DNA of 37,078 nt, taken from JAFAGX01 sp035623255 (GTDB lineage Bacteria > Acidobacteriota > Terriglobia > Terriglobales > Acidobacteriaceae). Numbering within the stretch: the stretch's first letter is position 1; every line of letters starts with the position of its first letter. A program made the translations under genes and the position numbers. This document shows, piece by piece, positions 1-8,669 of this stretch. The notes under the pieces were generated by a model that was given only the letters and a program-made list of their open reading frames with translations, was not told where the DNA came from and did not search any database. The stretch is from the NCBI GenBank assembly GCA_035623255.1, contig DASPTU010000109.1, positions 1 to 37,078 of the forward strand. Reading direction: 5' to 3'.

Positions 1-151
1 TGCTTGTGAGCCAAGTCACAAACGATGTTTCCAGGCCCATTCCGGCAAGTAAAGGGCGTTTCCTGATCGGGCGGGAATCTGCTTGCTAGTCATCCACTCT
101 GACGCGGTTAGACCCGTAGGTGTATTTCGAGATCAGTGGGGTTTCAACGGC
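1..151. other. Left edge, no supported gene
   Basis: No gene can be supported here. One forward frame is open from the edge to a TAG at about position 92 and could be the last ~29 codons of a gene entering from the left. It is too short to judge and shows no recognisable motif. The rest is the 3' flank of the minus-strand pseudokinase gene. Confidence 0.3.
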
Positions 152-1486
152 TTACGGGGAAGTCTCTGAAGGAACTATCTCGGTCTCTTCCCGGCCAAAG
201 CGATAGTGGAGGATCCACGTGCTCGGAACCGGCTTCCCGTCAACTTGTGCAGGCTGAAATTGCCAGCGGCGGGCTGATTCGAGTGCCAAACGGGCAAAAT
301 ACTTGCTTGGACCTGCCTTCTCGAGTGTTGCTGCGGACACGGCACCAGTGTCGTCGACATCCACCCGAACGTTGACCCGGATTTTGCCTTGAATGGTATT
401 ACGGGCGTTCCCCGATACATTTGGCAGAACTTTCTCGCTTACAGCACCTTTGACAATGCCATGGTGCAGGTTGCCAGCGGAAGCTGGAGGATGCGCAGGC
501 TCTGGAGCAGGCGTGCTGACAGCCGGTTGAACGTGCTGTTGGGCGGTGGGAGCATTGAGCACTGGTTGGGCTTCCTGCTTGCGAGTAGTGCGCCGTGTTT
601 TGACAGTCGAACTGCGGTGGGCCACGAACCACAGAGTGGCGAGTAGCGCGATCAATATGACTTGTGCGGCTACCAGCAATCCTGTACGCGACCTCTTACG
701 AGCTACAGAAACTGAGGTGGGCTCCAGACGAACTTTGACTTGCTCAAGTGTGCTGCGCTGGCGCGGATCCAAGCGGAGACAATCTCTCGCTATGCCACGA
801 AAAGGTTGAGGAATTGAAGCGGGAACGACAGGCTCCGTCTTTGCTTCTCGATTCCACGCGGGAGGATTCTGAGCGAGAGCCGCAACCAAGGTCATGCCTA
901 GTGACCACACATCACTTGCGGCCGAAACCGCTTCGGTTCCAAGTTCGGGCGCATCGAATGCATCCGGCTCCGCGGGGTGGTAGTCCTGTTCTCCTGAAGA
1001 TTGCAAGTTGTCGCTGGAAATTTTCAGGCGATCGCCTACCGCCATGACGTTCGAGGGCTTCAGATGCGTGTGTACAAAACCGTTCTGATGCACGAATATG
1101 AGAACGTCGAGGATGGCCCGCAGCATCTCCTCCGTCTCGGCGGATGTCAGCGGTCTGTAAGGCAGGATTTGGGAAAGATTTTCTTCCGCGTACTCCATCA
1201 CCACATAAATCAGAGATGCGGAGTTGATCTTGCACCGCCCGACCCGAAAGATCCGGATCAGGTTCGGATGCGAGAGTCTTGCAATAGCTTCCAGCCGCGA
1301 GACAACCCTCTCCGGCCCGCGTTCGTCGGCAGGAATGAGCTTGATGACAGCTTTTCGCGAAGGCTCTTCCGGTAATTCGGTGAGATAGACCTCACTGCCC
1401 CTGGAGCCACCCAGGCGCTGAAGGAGCGGGTATCGTCCATCAACTAGTTGGCCGTTGGAGGTTGCGAGCACTGCTCCAGCACTCAT
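152..1486 (-). CDS. Membrane pseudokinase with periplasmic TonB C-terminal domain
   Basis: An N-terminal protein-kinase fold (about residues 17-255) is followed by one membrane segment (268-289), a Pro/Ala/Gln-rich linker and a TonB C-terminal domain (about 354-431, with the typical VRVDVDDTG and SARRWQFQPA segments). Kinase landmarks include a degraded glycine loop (LGGSRGSEVY), the AVIK lysine (K49) and the HLKPSN core. The HRD aspartate is replaced (HTH, 139-141) and DFG is replaced (SSDN, 157-160), so catalysis is unlikely. I infer a cytoplasmic sensing or scaffold domain coupled through the membrane to a periplasmic TonB-like domain. No ExbB/ExbD genes are nearby. The start is uncertain: ATG 1486 has a GAG seven bases upstream, while an in-frame GTG at 1504 would add six residues. 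It is transcribed divergently from the lipoprotein gene. Confidence 0.85.
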   Translation of the reverse strand: MSAGAVLATSNGQLVDGRYPLLQRLGGSRGSEVYLTELPEEPSRKAVIKLIPADERGPERVVSRLEAIARLSHPNLIRIFRVGRCKINSASLIYVVMEYAEENLSQILPYRPLTSAETEEMLRAILDVLIFVHQNGFVHTHLKPSNVMAVGDRLKISSDNLQSSGEQDYHPAEPDAFDAPELGTEAVSAASDVWSLGMTLVAALAQNPPAWNREAKTEPVVPASIPQPFRGIARDCLRLDPRQRSTLEQVKVRLEPTSVSVARKRSRTGLLVAAQVILIALLATLWFVAHRSSTVKTRRTTRKQEAQPVLNAPTAQQHVQPAVSTPAPEPAHPPASAGNLHHGIVKGAVSEKVLPNVSGNARNTIQGKIRVNVRVDVDDTGAVSAATLEKAGPSKYFARLALESARRWQFQPAQVDGKPVPSTWILHYRFGREETEIVPSETSP

Positions 1487-1504
1487 AGAAAATCTCGTTG
1501 CCAC

Positions 1505-1995
1505 ATTCTATCCGACATTGGTATCCAAAGGAGCGTTTTCGCGCAGCTATGCTGTCCTCTAAAGGGACATTTCTCTTGCTCTAATGGTCTGCATGTGTCG
1601 TGCTGTACGCGCGTTCATCCGGATGATGTACTTCCGAGTACCAGTGGCTGGGTCTATGTTGAATTTTTCTGGGGAGTATAGCTGAAAAATCGCGCCACGT
1701 CACTGCCTGTTAAGGCGGTTTCGGGACGGCACAGATAGGGCTCTCCAGGCGCGTTATTAACGACCGCCCTAGATTTGCCGATGCAGGTATATGTTACTGA
1801 CTGATTGCAGAAAGGCGGCATTTCAATAATGTGTACCACTGGTTACCTATTCTCGGGCTGAAACTCCGTTCTGTCGGCCAGTCACTTCGGTAACTACCTC
1901 AGGCCACGGAACTTTCTTACCCTGCCAGTGTTTAGTCCGCATAACGGATATGCCTTGGCTCCCCCCTGGGCGATCTGTACAGGAGGAGCAAATTC
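1505..1995. other. Divergent intergenic region with inverted repeats
   Basis: This 491-base gap separates the pseudokinase (-) from the lipoprotein gene (+). I find no convincing coding frame and no clear sigma-70 promoter. It holds an inverted repeat TAGGGC/GCCCTA (1736-1741 and 1766-1771, 24-base loop) whose loop contains the palindrome CGTTATTAACG (1752-1762). A strong ribosome-binding site, AGGAGGAG, lies just before the lipoprotein ATG. Confidence 0.5.
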
Positions 1996-3366
1996 ATGAA
2001 GCGAGCGATATTGTTTGTGGCTGTACTTGCGCTCTCGGCGCTGACTTTCGTGGCCTGCGGCGGCGGAAGCAGTTCTTCCAACAACAACAATTCTGGGAAC
2101 TCTCAAGCTCAGGTGTTTGTCACGGGAGAGGACGCGCCATTGCCATCCGTAATTTCCTTCTACATCACCATCAACAGCATTACGCTCAATAACAGTTCCG
2201 GCAGTCAGACCGTGCTTTCCACTCCTACGACGGTCGATTTTGGCCGCCTAATGGGGTTGCGTTCACTGTTGGGTTTTAACACGGTCAATCCTGGCACCTA
2301 TACCAGCGCCACGTTCTCACTTTCGAATCCAGTCATCTACTACGTCACCATGACCCCAACGCCGTCCGTGACTCAGATGAATGGAACGCTCACCAACTCG
2401 ACGGTTACCGTTGCCTTCCCGACAGAAAAACCGTTGACGGTTAGCAGTAACGGTCTGGCTGGTCTGCACATGGACTTCGATCTCAGGCAGTCATTGGAAA
2501 CCACTGGCGGCCAGATCAATGGCACAGTCAATCCAACAATCGAACTCATGGCAGTTTCAGCTTCCGAGGAGTTGGGCCAAATCACTGAATTCGTCGGTTC
2601 GGTTCTCTCAACCGACAGCACCGCCAGCACATTTACTGTGCAAGGCCCGTATGGCTTCCAGGAAGTAATCGACGTCTCTACACAGTCGCCGGTCACGCAG
2701 TTTAGCGGCAGTTATACTCTGGCCAGCCTGCCTGTCAACTCCATCGTGGCAGTTGAGGGCACGGTTCAGGCGGACGGCAGCATTCTTGCCGCCGATGTCG
2801 AGGTGATCACAACCAACAAGGCTTTCGTCTCTGGGCGCATTCTTGCAGTCAATCCTGGCCCGCAGGTGACCATGTTCGTGGGTGAGGAACTGCCGAACCT
2901 CAGCCCAACCATTCCCATCGACACGGTTCAGACCATCGATCTGACTGGAGTAAGCCAGTATGACATTTGCTTCATGGACAACTGGCTCACCGGACAATTC
3001 TTCAACCCCAGCAGCCTCGTTGTTGGGCAACGCATCTTCGTGGGCGGTACGTTCCAGAGCAATGTATTCACTCCGCAGATGGTGTCGTTGCGCCGGCAGG
3101 GCGTCCTTGGGCAACTGGTTCAGAACAGCGTTAGCATCACCAGCGGAAACCAGGGTAGCTTCCAGATGCAGAATGATCTGCTTATGAGCTACGCCGCGGG
3201 TGGGGCGTTCACTGTTTATACAGGGAACCTGACAGTGTTCGAGAACATCAACGGGCTGGTCGGACTCGAGTCCGCGGGAGCGGCCAATCTGATCACCCGG
3301 GGGCTGGTCTTCGACAGTGGTGGCAAACCAGTCGTCGTTGCCGGACGCGTTCGCGTGTTACCGTAA
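1996..3366 (+). CDS. Secreted lipoprotein, DUF4382/DUF5666-like
   Basis: A 456-residue protein with a lipoprotein signal: positively charged start, hydrophobic core and the lipobox FVAC (Cys21), followed by a flexible GGGSSSSNNNN linker. From about residue 35 to 180 the sequence resembles DUF4382, including a segment on how a function depends on a 'VNPGTYTSATF' loop. The remainder contains DUF5666-like beta-rich repeats (for example around residues 195-260). Both domain names are from memory of acidobacterial lipoproteins, not a search. The expected location is membrane-anchored and exported; the molecular function is unknown. The start is well supported by AGGAGGAG nine bases upstream. The gene stands alone and is closed by an intrinsic terminator 22 bases after the stop. 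Confidence 0.9.
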   Translation: MKRAILFVAVLALSALTFVACGGGSSSSNNNNSGNSQAQVFVTGEDAPLPSVISFYITINSITLNNSSGSQTVLSTPTTVDFGRLMGLRSLLGFNTVNPGTYTSATFSLSNPVIYYVTMTPTPSVTQMNGTLTNSTVTVAFPTEKPLTVSSNGLAGLHMDFDLRQSLETTGGQINGTVNPTIELMAVSASEELGQITEFVGSVLSTDSTASTFTVQGPYGFQEVIDVSTQSPVTQFSGSYTLASLPVNSIVAVEGTVQADGSILAADVEVITTNKAFVSGRILAVNPGPQVTMFVGEELPNLSPTIPIDTVQTIDLTGVSQYDICFMDNWLTGQFFNPSSLVVGQRIFVGGTFQSNVFTPQMVSLRRQGVLGQLVQNSVSITSGNQGSFQMQNDLLMSYAAGGAFTVYTGNLTVFENINGLVGLESAGAANLITRGLVFDSGGKPVVVAGRVRVLP

Positions 3367-3387
3367 TTGACACTCTGAATCTTCATA

Positions 3388-3412
3388 GGGCGGCCTCGAT
3401 GCCGCCCTTTTT
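3388..3412 (+). terminator. Intrinsic terminator of the lipoprotein gene
   Basis: A perfect 7-bp stem GGGCGGC (3388-3394) / GCCGCCC (3401-3407) with a 6-base loop is followed directly by TTTTTCTTTTCT. It lies 22 bases after the lipoprotein stop and separates that gene from the oxidoreductase gene. This is the clearest terminator in the window. Confidence 0.93.
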
Positions 3413-3459
3413 CTTTTCTCCCGCGTTTAACGCGCGTTCTGTTGATTCGGATTACCCCG

Positions 3460-3465
3460 TATAAT
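3460..3465 (+). promoter_or_regulatory. Consensus -10 box before the oxidoreductase
   Basis: TATAAT ends seven bases before the GTG start at 3473. A -35 element is weak: TTGATT at 3442-3447 is only 12 bases away. A transcript starting seven bases after the box would begin at or next to the start codon, so the mRNA could be leaderless. The only SD-like bases (GAGAGG) directly abut the GTG, too close for normal use. Confidence 0.5.
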
Positions 3466-3472
3466 CGAGAGG

Positions 3473-5686
3473 GTGAAAAAGATCGTTTATGCTGCTTGCC
3501 CCCACGATTGTCCCGATGCCTGCGGAGTTCTCATTACTGTAGAAAATGGGCGAGCAACCAGGATTCAGGGCGATCCGGCGCATCCTGTAACCCGCGGTTT
3601 CTTGTGCGCTAAAGTGGCGAAGTACCTCGACCGCGTATATTCACCCGATCGTGTTCTCTATCCGATGCGCCGAGTGGCGCCGAAGGGACCTACCACAGCC
3701 TGTTTGGGGACGGGCGCCCGAGTAAGCCTGCCCCGAGCGCAGTCGAGGGGGCCGGACGCAGCACAATTCCGCACATCGTTTCAACGGATCTCTTGGGACG
3801 AAGCCGTAAGCGAAATCACTCTTCGCTTCCGGCAAATTTCCGCTGAGTTTGGGTCGGAAGCCATTTTGCCGTATTCCTATGGGGGCTCAACTGCTGTTCT
3901 GAATGGCGCTTCGATGGATCGGCGCTTCTTTCATCGTCTCGGTGCCTCGCAGCTGGCGCGGAACATTTGCTCAGCGGCGGGGGAAGCCGGTCTGAAGTCT
4001 GTGATTGGAGCGAAATTCGGCACTGAGCCCGAGCAATTCCGCCACTCGCGCTACATTATCGCGTGGGCTGCGAACATCCACGGCAACAACGTCCATCTTT
4101 GGCCGTTCATAGAGGAGGCCCGGCGGCAGGGCGCGAAATTGGTGGTAATCGATCCTTACCGAACTCGTACCGCCAGGTGCGCTGACTGGTATCTGCCCGT
4201 CAACCCGGGGACGGATGGGGCCCTCGCAATCGGGATGATGCAAGTCATCATCAACGAGAACCTGTTCGATGCTGATTACGTGCAGCGACATACCATCGGC
4301 TTCGATCAGCTTCGAGCGAAAGTGCAGGAATATCCGCTGCAACGGGTCTCCGAGTGGACCGGAATTTCCCAACCTGACATCAGGAAATTAGCGCGCGAGT
4401 ACGCAACGACGCCTCCAGCCGTTATCCGCTTGAACTACGGAGTGCAGCGGTCTGAGGGCGGTGGAATGGCCACCCGTGCGATCACGATGCTGCCGTGTAT
4501 TACCGGCTCCTGGAAGCAAGTCGGCGGGGGCTTGCAGCTTTCAACCAGCGGCGCATTTGGCTTAAATCGTGAAGCGATCGAGCGCACTGACCTCATGAGC
4601 AATTCTCTCGGAAGGCCGGCTCGCGTTGTAAATATGGTGGAACTGGGCAATGCCCTAAACAGGCTTCAAGATCCGCCCATTAAAGCGTTATTCGTCTACA
4701 ACTCGAACCCGGCTGCCGTTTGTCCGAATCAGAGCGAGGTACTCCGCGGCTTGCGGCGCTCTGACCTGTTCACGGTGGTCCACGACCAGTTTTTCACCGA
4801 TACGACCGATTATGCGGATATTGTTCTCCCGGCGACAACGTTCTTCGAGCACGAAGACCTGCAGACAGCTTATGGCCACTACTATCTACAGCTCTCGAAC
4901 CAGGCGATCGAGCCTTTAGGCGAATGCCGCTCCAATGTTGAAGTGTTCCGCGCCTTGGCTCGCGGGATGGGTTTTGAAGATGCCTGCTTCAAAGACTCCG
5001 TCGAGCAGATGATCGACACGGCGCTCAATTCCCAAAACCCCTGGTTGCAGGATATCGATCGAGGGAGATTGGAGAGAGAAGGATCCATCCGACTGAACTT
5101 CTGCAACGATCCCACGGAAACAAGGGCGGCCGGGAGTGACACTCCTAACCGAGCGCCGATTCCTTTTCTCCCGTTCGCGGACGGCAAGTTCCCCACGCCG
5201 AGCGGCAAGGCCGAGCTTTACAGCCAATCCGTAAAGGAAGCAGGCCTGGATCCCGTAGTTCAATTCGTGCCCCCGGCCGAATCGCGTCACACCGCACAGG
5301 CCAAAGTTTTTCCACTCGAACTGTTGGCCCGCAAGGCGGACAATTTTCTGAATTCTACTTTTTCGAATCTACCCAGCATTCAGCGAATGGAAGAGGTCGG
5401 ATGGCTTGAAATGAATGTAGCCGACGCACGAGTCCGCAGCGTTCACGACGGAGATACGGTGCGGGTCTTCAACCGCCGTGGTGAACTTCTACTTCGAGCC
5501 AAAGTGGACGGAACCGTCCAACCGGGAGTCGTCGGTGCCCGGCTTGCCTGGGCCAAATTGGATTCGCAGCAGCGAAACATAAACGTCCTGACCTCGCAAA
5601 AACTTACCGACTTGGGCAACTCCGCCACGTTTTATTCCGTCTTGGTTGAAGTAGAGCTTTTCAAGCCGGCTTCCACGGGCAACTGA
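3473..5686 (+). CDS. Molybdopterin oxidoreductase (DMSO reductase family)
   Basis: A 737-residue molybdenum/tungsten bis-MGD oxidoreductase catalytic subunit. The N-terminal [4Fe-4S] ligands are visible as C9-x3-C13-x3-C17 and C45 (GFLCAK). The molybdopterin domain follows (about 55-560; ISWDEA, VVIDPYRTRTA, NPGTDGALAIGM), then the C-terminal dinucleotide-binding domain (about 610-735; the segment with NRRGE and LGNSATFY). There is no Tat signal, so it is probably cytoplasmic. No electron-transfer or membrane-anchor subunit is adjacent, and the substrate cannot be told from sequence. The segment between APKG (about 69-72) and FQRISWDEA (about 103) is roughly 30 residues longer than I expect for the family and contains a REP-like palindrome at DNA level. 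The start is GTG, with a TATAAT box just upstream. It is followed by bamA but with its own promoter between them. Confidence 0.9.
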   Translation: MKKIVYAACPHDCPDACGVLITVENGRATRIQGDPAHPVTRGFLCAKVAKYLDRVYSPDRVLYPMRRVAPKGPTTACLGTGARVSLPRAQSRGPDAAQFRTSFQRISWDEAVSEITLRFRQISAEFGSEAILPYSYGGSTAVLNGASMDRRFFHRLGASQLARNICSAAGEAGLKSVIGAKFGTEPEQFRHSRYIIAWAANIHGNNVHLWPFIEEARRQGAKLVVIDPYRTRTARCADWYLPVNPGTDGALAIGMMQVIINENLFDADYVQRHTIGFDQLRAKVQEYPLQRVSEWTGISQPDIRKLAREYATTPPAVIRLNYGVQRSEGGGMATRAITMLPCITGSWKQVGGGLQLSTSGAFGLNREAIERTDLMSNSLGRPARVVNMVELGNALNRLQDPPIKALFVYNSNPAAVCPNQSEVLRGLRRSDLFTVVHDQFFTDTTDYADIVLPATTFFEHEDLQTAYGHYYLQLSNQAIEPLGECRSNVEVFRALARGMGFEDACFKDSVEQMIDTALNSQNPWLQDIDRGRLEREGSIRLNFCNDPTETRAAGSDTPNRAPIPFLPFADGKFPTPSGKAELYSQSVKEAGLDPVVQFVPPAESRHTAQAKVFPLELLARKADNFLNSTFSNLPSIQRMEEVGWLEMNVADARVRSVHDGDTVRVFNRRGELLLRAKVDGTVQPGVVGARLAWAKLDSQQRNINVLTSQKLTDLGNSATFYSVLVEVELFKPASTGN
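3731..3750. repeat. REP-like imperfect palindrome inside a coding region
   Basis: CCCCGAGCGCAGTCGAGGGG is an imperfect palindrome: CCC/GGG plus CGA/TCG arms with one bulged base. It resembles the short dispersed GAGCGCAGTCGA-type repeats common in many bacterial genomes; this is recalled, not searched. It is translated in frame as part of an apparent ~30-residue insertion (residues ~73-102) in the molybdopterin oxidoreductase. I saw no second copy in this window. Confidence 0.6.
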
Positions 5687-5696
5687 GGCCGCGCCC

Positions 5697-5727
5697 TTGG
5701 ACGCTCTCCGTAGAGCTACCGTATAAT
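5697..5727 (+). promoter_or_regulatory. Probable promoter of bamA
   Basis: TTGGAC (5697-5702) and TATAAT (5722-5727) are separated by 19 bases, slightly long but otherwise close to sigma-70 consensus. A transcript would start near 5734. That rules out the TTG at 5727 as the bamA start, because it overlaps the -10 box, and favours the ATG at 5829. Confidence 0.6.
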
Positions 5728-5828
5728 TGCGGTTTTCCATACTCCCATTTACTGAGGTAGAGGAGATTCGTCGCTCTCGTCAGGGTTTCCCTGCTGCAAG
5801 CAGGGTTTGGAAGGCTCGTGGGTTGCGG

Positions 5829-8669
5829 ATGCCCAGCTCTGGGCACGGTTCATCTTCTTCATTCCCCAGCCTTTGCGGCTCCGTGATTGCCCTGCTGGGT
5901 ATCATGCTGCTGTCCTGTTCCTTTCTCAGCGGCCAACAACAGGAAGTGATCTCGGGAATTGAAGTTCGCGGCAACCGGCGCATCCCCGCCGATACCATTC
6001 GGGCCCGCATCTTTACCAGGGGGGGCGATGTGTACGATGAGGCTGCCCTCGAACGTGATTTCAATTCCTTGTGGAACACCGGGTATTTCGAAGACATCCG
6101 CTTTGAGCGTCAGCAAACTCCTAAGGGCTGGGACATCATCATTTATGTCAAAGAACGGCCGACAATTCGTGAAATCAACTATGAAGGCCTGAGCTCAGTT
6201 TCAAAAAGTGACGTGCTGGACCGTTTTAAGGAACGCAAAGTTGGCCTGTCGGTCGAAAGTCAGTACGATCCCACCAAGGTAAAACACGCCGAAGTTGTCA
6301 TTAAGGAACTCCTCTCGGAACACGGCCGTCAATTCTCGACCATCCGCACCGAGGTCCGACCCATCCCTCCCGCAGCAGTGAGTATCACGTTTGTCGTCAA
6401 GGAAGGTCCAAAGGTTAAAGTTGGCAAGATCACTTTCGTAGGCAACAAGCATGTCAAGTCGCGCATGCTGCGAAGTGCGATGAAGAACCTGAAGCCGATC
6501 GGTATTCCTCATTCCATCTTTCTGGAAAATCTTTTTGCCCGAACGTACGACGCTACCAAACTCGACGAAGATACCGAGCGGGTGCGCCAGGAATTTCAAA
6601 ACCGCGGTTATTTCAAAGTGATCGTCAATGAACCCAAGACCGTGATTCACGACACAGGTCACAAGGGCTTTCACATTCCCTTACTCCAGGCCGGAGCGGG
6701 GAAGGCTGTTGATATCACTATGCCGATCGAGGAAGGCGATAAATACCGGTTGGGAGAGATCACGTTCAAAGGCAACAAGGCGATCCAGAATACAAAAGCG
6801 CTGCGCACTCTTTTTCCTATCAAGGATGGTGACGTTTTCGACCGCAGCAAAATAGGCAAGGGCCTGGAGGCTCTGGGAAAAGCCTATGGGCAGTACGGCT
6901 ATATCAATTTCACTTCAGTGCCTGAAACTCGCTTCGACGAAGAGAAAAAACTCATATTCATCGATATCGATGTGGATGAGGGGAAGCAGTTCTATGTGCG
7001 GCGTATCGAGTTTGAAGGCAATACCACCACTCGCGACAAGGTAATCCGGCGCGAAATTCTGCTCGAAGAAGGCCAGGTTTATAACCAGCAGCTGTGGGAA
7101 GTCAGCCTGCAGCGCTTGAATCAGTTAGGTTTTTTCGACACGTTGAAGCCGGATGATCCCAGCGTCACGGAACGTCATTTGGACGAAAAGAATGGCACGG
7201 TCGACCTGTTGTTGAAAGTTAAAGAGAAGGGGAAGAACAGCATCGGCCTGAGCGGCGGTGTGAGCGGCCTCGCGGGAACATTTATTGGCCTCAGCTACGC
7301 AACAAATAACTTTCTGGGTAAAGGTGAAACGCTGAGCATTTCCGCCAACCTCGGTAATCTTGAGCGCAGCATTCAATTCGGCTTCACCGAGCCTTATTTA
7401 TTCGACCGGCCATTGACGGCGGGTTTCAACATCTACTTCACGAAATTCATATTCGATCAGGCCCGCGAAGCAGCGCTGCTCACCGGTCAGCAAGTCAATC
7501 TTCCGAGCGCGCTTCAGGAAAACCTGCAGAACTACACCCAATCCAGCAAAGGCTTCACGGTGAATTTTTCCTATCCGATCCGGCGGTCATTCAAGCGTGT
7601 GGGAATTTCGTATCAGCTTGACAGTTCTTCGATCGTGGCGCTCACCACTGCCTCGAAAACACTCTTCGACTTTCTGCAGTTCAGCGGAATCAGCGGCCCC
7701 AGCGCACTCAACGGGATTGTTACCAGCAAAATAACACCAAGTTTCACCATGAACTCGCTAGACAGAGCGCTCTTCCCGCACAGGGGCAGCAGCTTTTTTG
7801 CAGGCCTTGAATTAGCCGGCTTGGGTGGAACTGTCAGAACAATTCGCCCCGTTATCTCGTACAAGCACTTCATTCCAGTCCAGAAGAGACGCAACACGGT
7901 CGGTTTCAACGTTACGGCGTCGTTCCTGAGCGGATATGGCGGGTTGGTGCCGCCGCCGTTCCAACGTTTTTATGATGGCGGTGAAAACGATATCCGTGGT
8001 TTTGATATTCGTTCTATCTCTCCTGTGGCCTTTCTGCCTACCAGCACATCGACTCCGCTTCGTAATCCCGACGGCTCGGTTGTGCCGAAGAATCCCGCCA
8101 ATCCGCTGCAAGGCAACTACACGATTCCCATCCCGGTCAATCAAATCGTCTTTCCCGGCGGCGATTTGAGCATTACCGGAAACCTCGAGTACCGAATCAC
8201 TATTGCGGGGCCAGTCGCATTGGCGCCGTTTTTGGACACTGGAATTGAGCCCATCCTGCGTGATTCGCAATTGAAAATTTCGACCACGCAATTGGAGATG
8301 CTTAACGGCACCGTCTTCGGCTGTCCGGGATTGGACATTGCATTCAACTGCACGGGAGGAGTGAAGGAAACATTCTCCCAATATCTGCGGCCGCTTAATG
8401 GAACTAACTGGGTGCCAAGAATGTCGACTGGGCTGGAGTTGCAGGTATTTTTGCCCGTCATCAATGCCCCATTCAGAATTTACTGGGCCTATAATCCGTT
8501 GCGCCTCGATGAAATTGCAAATTCCCCCATTCCGATCACTCGCAGCATGTTCCCACCTGGCGCTGCGGGCGATTACACATTCCAAGTCTCGAAGAATGCT
8601 TTTGGGCCGCCGTACCTACTACGCGAACCGAGAAAAACATTCCGCTTCACCGTGGCAACCACGTTCTGA
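5829..8669 (+). CDS. bamA: Outer membrane protein assembly factor BamA
   Basis: This Omp85-family protein (946 residues from ATG 5829) inserts beta-barrel proteins into the outer membrane. After an N-terminal hydrophobic signal segment come about five POTRA domains, each with the expected 'EVRGN', 'YEGL', 'FVGNKH', 'FKGNKA' or 'FEGNTT' strand (roughly residues 40-460), then the C-terminal surface-antigen barrel (about 490-946). The barrel includes GFTEPYLFDRP and the loop-6 motif IRGF (within GGENDIRGFD). The protein ends in Phe, as is typical for outer-membrane barrels. It is longer than the ~800-residue E. coli protein, mostly through barrel loops and a longer third POTRA region. The reading frame is open up to a TTG at 5727, but that codon overlaps the -10 box. 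SD support for ATG 5829 is weak, and TTG 5823 is an alternative. Other Bam genes are not adjacent. Confidence 0.93.
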   Translation: MPSSGHGSSSSFPSLCGSVIALLGIMLLSCSFLSGQQQEVISGIEVRGNRRIPADTIRARIFTRGGDVYDEAALERDFNSLWNTGYFEDIRFERQQTPKGWDIIIYVKERPTIREINYEGLSSVSKSDVLDRFKERKVGLSVESQYDPTKVKHAEVVIKELLSEHGRQFSTIRTEVRPIPPAAVSITFVVKEGPKVKVGKITFVGNKHVKSRMLRSAMKNLKPIGIPHSIFLENLFARTYDATKLDEDTERVRQEFQNRGYFKVIVNEPKTVIHDTGHKGFHIPLLQAGAGKAVDITMPIEEGDKYRLGEITFKGNKAIQNTKALRTLFPIKDGDVFDRSKIGKGLEALGKAYGQYGYINFTSVPETRFDEEKKLIFIDIDVDEGKQFYVRRIEFEGNTTTRDKVIRREILLEEGQVYNQQLWEVSLQRLNQLGFFDTLKPDDPSVTERHLDEKNGTVDLLLKVKEKGKNSIGLSGGVSGLAGTFIGLSYATNNFLGKGETLSISANLGNLERSIQFGFTEPYLFDRPLTAGFNIYFTKFIFDQAREAALLTGQQVNLPSALQENLQNYTQSSKGFTVNFSYPIRRSFKRVGISYQLDSSSIVALTTASKTLFDFLQFSGISGPSALNGIVTSKITPSFTMNSLDRALFPHRGSSFFAGLELAGLGGTVRTIRPVISYKHFIPVQKRRNTVGFNVTASFLSGYGGLVPPPFQRFYDGGENDIRGFDIRSISPVAFLPTSTSTPLRNPDGSVVPKNPANPLQGNYTIPIPVNQIVFPGGDLSITGNLEYRITIAGPVALAPFLDTGIEPILRDSQLKISTTQLEMLNGTVFGCPGLDIAFNCTGGVKETFSQYLRPLNGTNWVPRMSTGLELQVFLPVINAPFRIYWAYNPLRLDEIANSPIPITRSMFPPGAAGDYTFQVSKNAFGPPYLLREPRKTFRFTVATTF

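Noticed and set aside
2608..3114. 168-codon minus-strand frame inside the lipoprotein gene
   Set aside because: The plus-strand lipoprotein has a clear signal peptide, ribosome-binding site and terminator; the antisense frame has none.
5727..5828. TTG at 5727 as the bamA start
   Set aside because: The codon overlaps a TATAAT box, and the extra 34 residues are not signal-peptide-like. ATG 5829 is followed by a hydrophobic signal.
7812..8585. 257-codon open frame on the minus strand inside bamA
   Set aside because: It lies antisense to the well-conserved BamA barrel, has no recognisable domain and no supporting start context; a shadow frame of GC-rich coding DNA.
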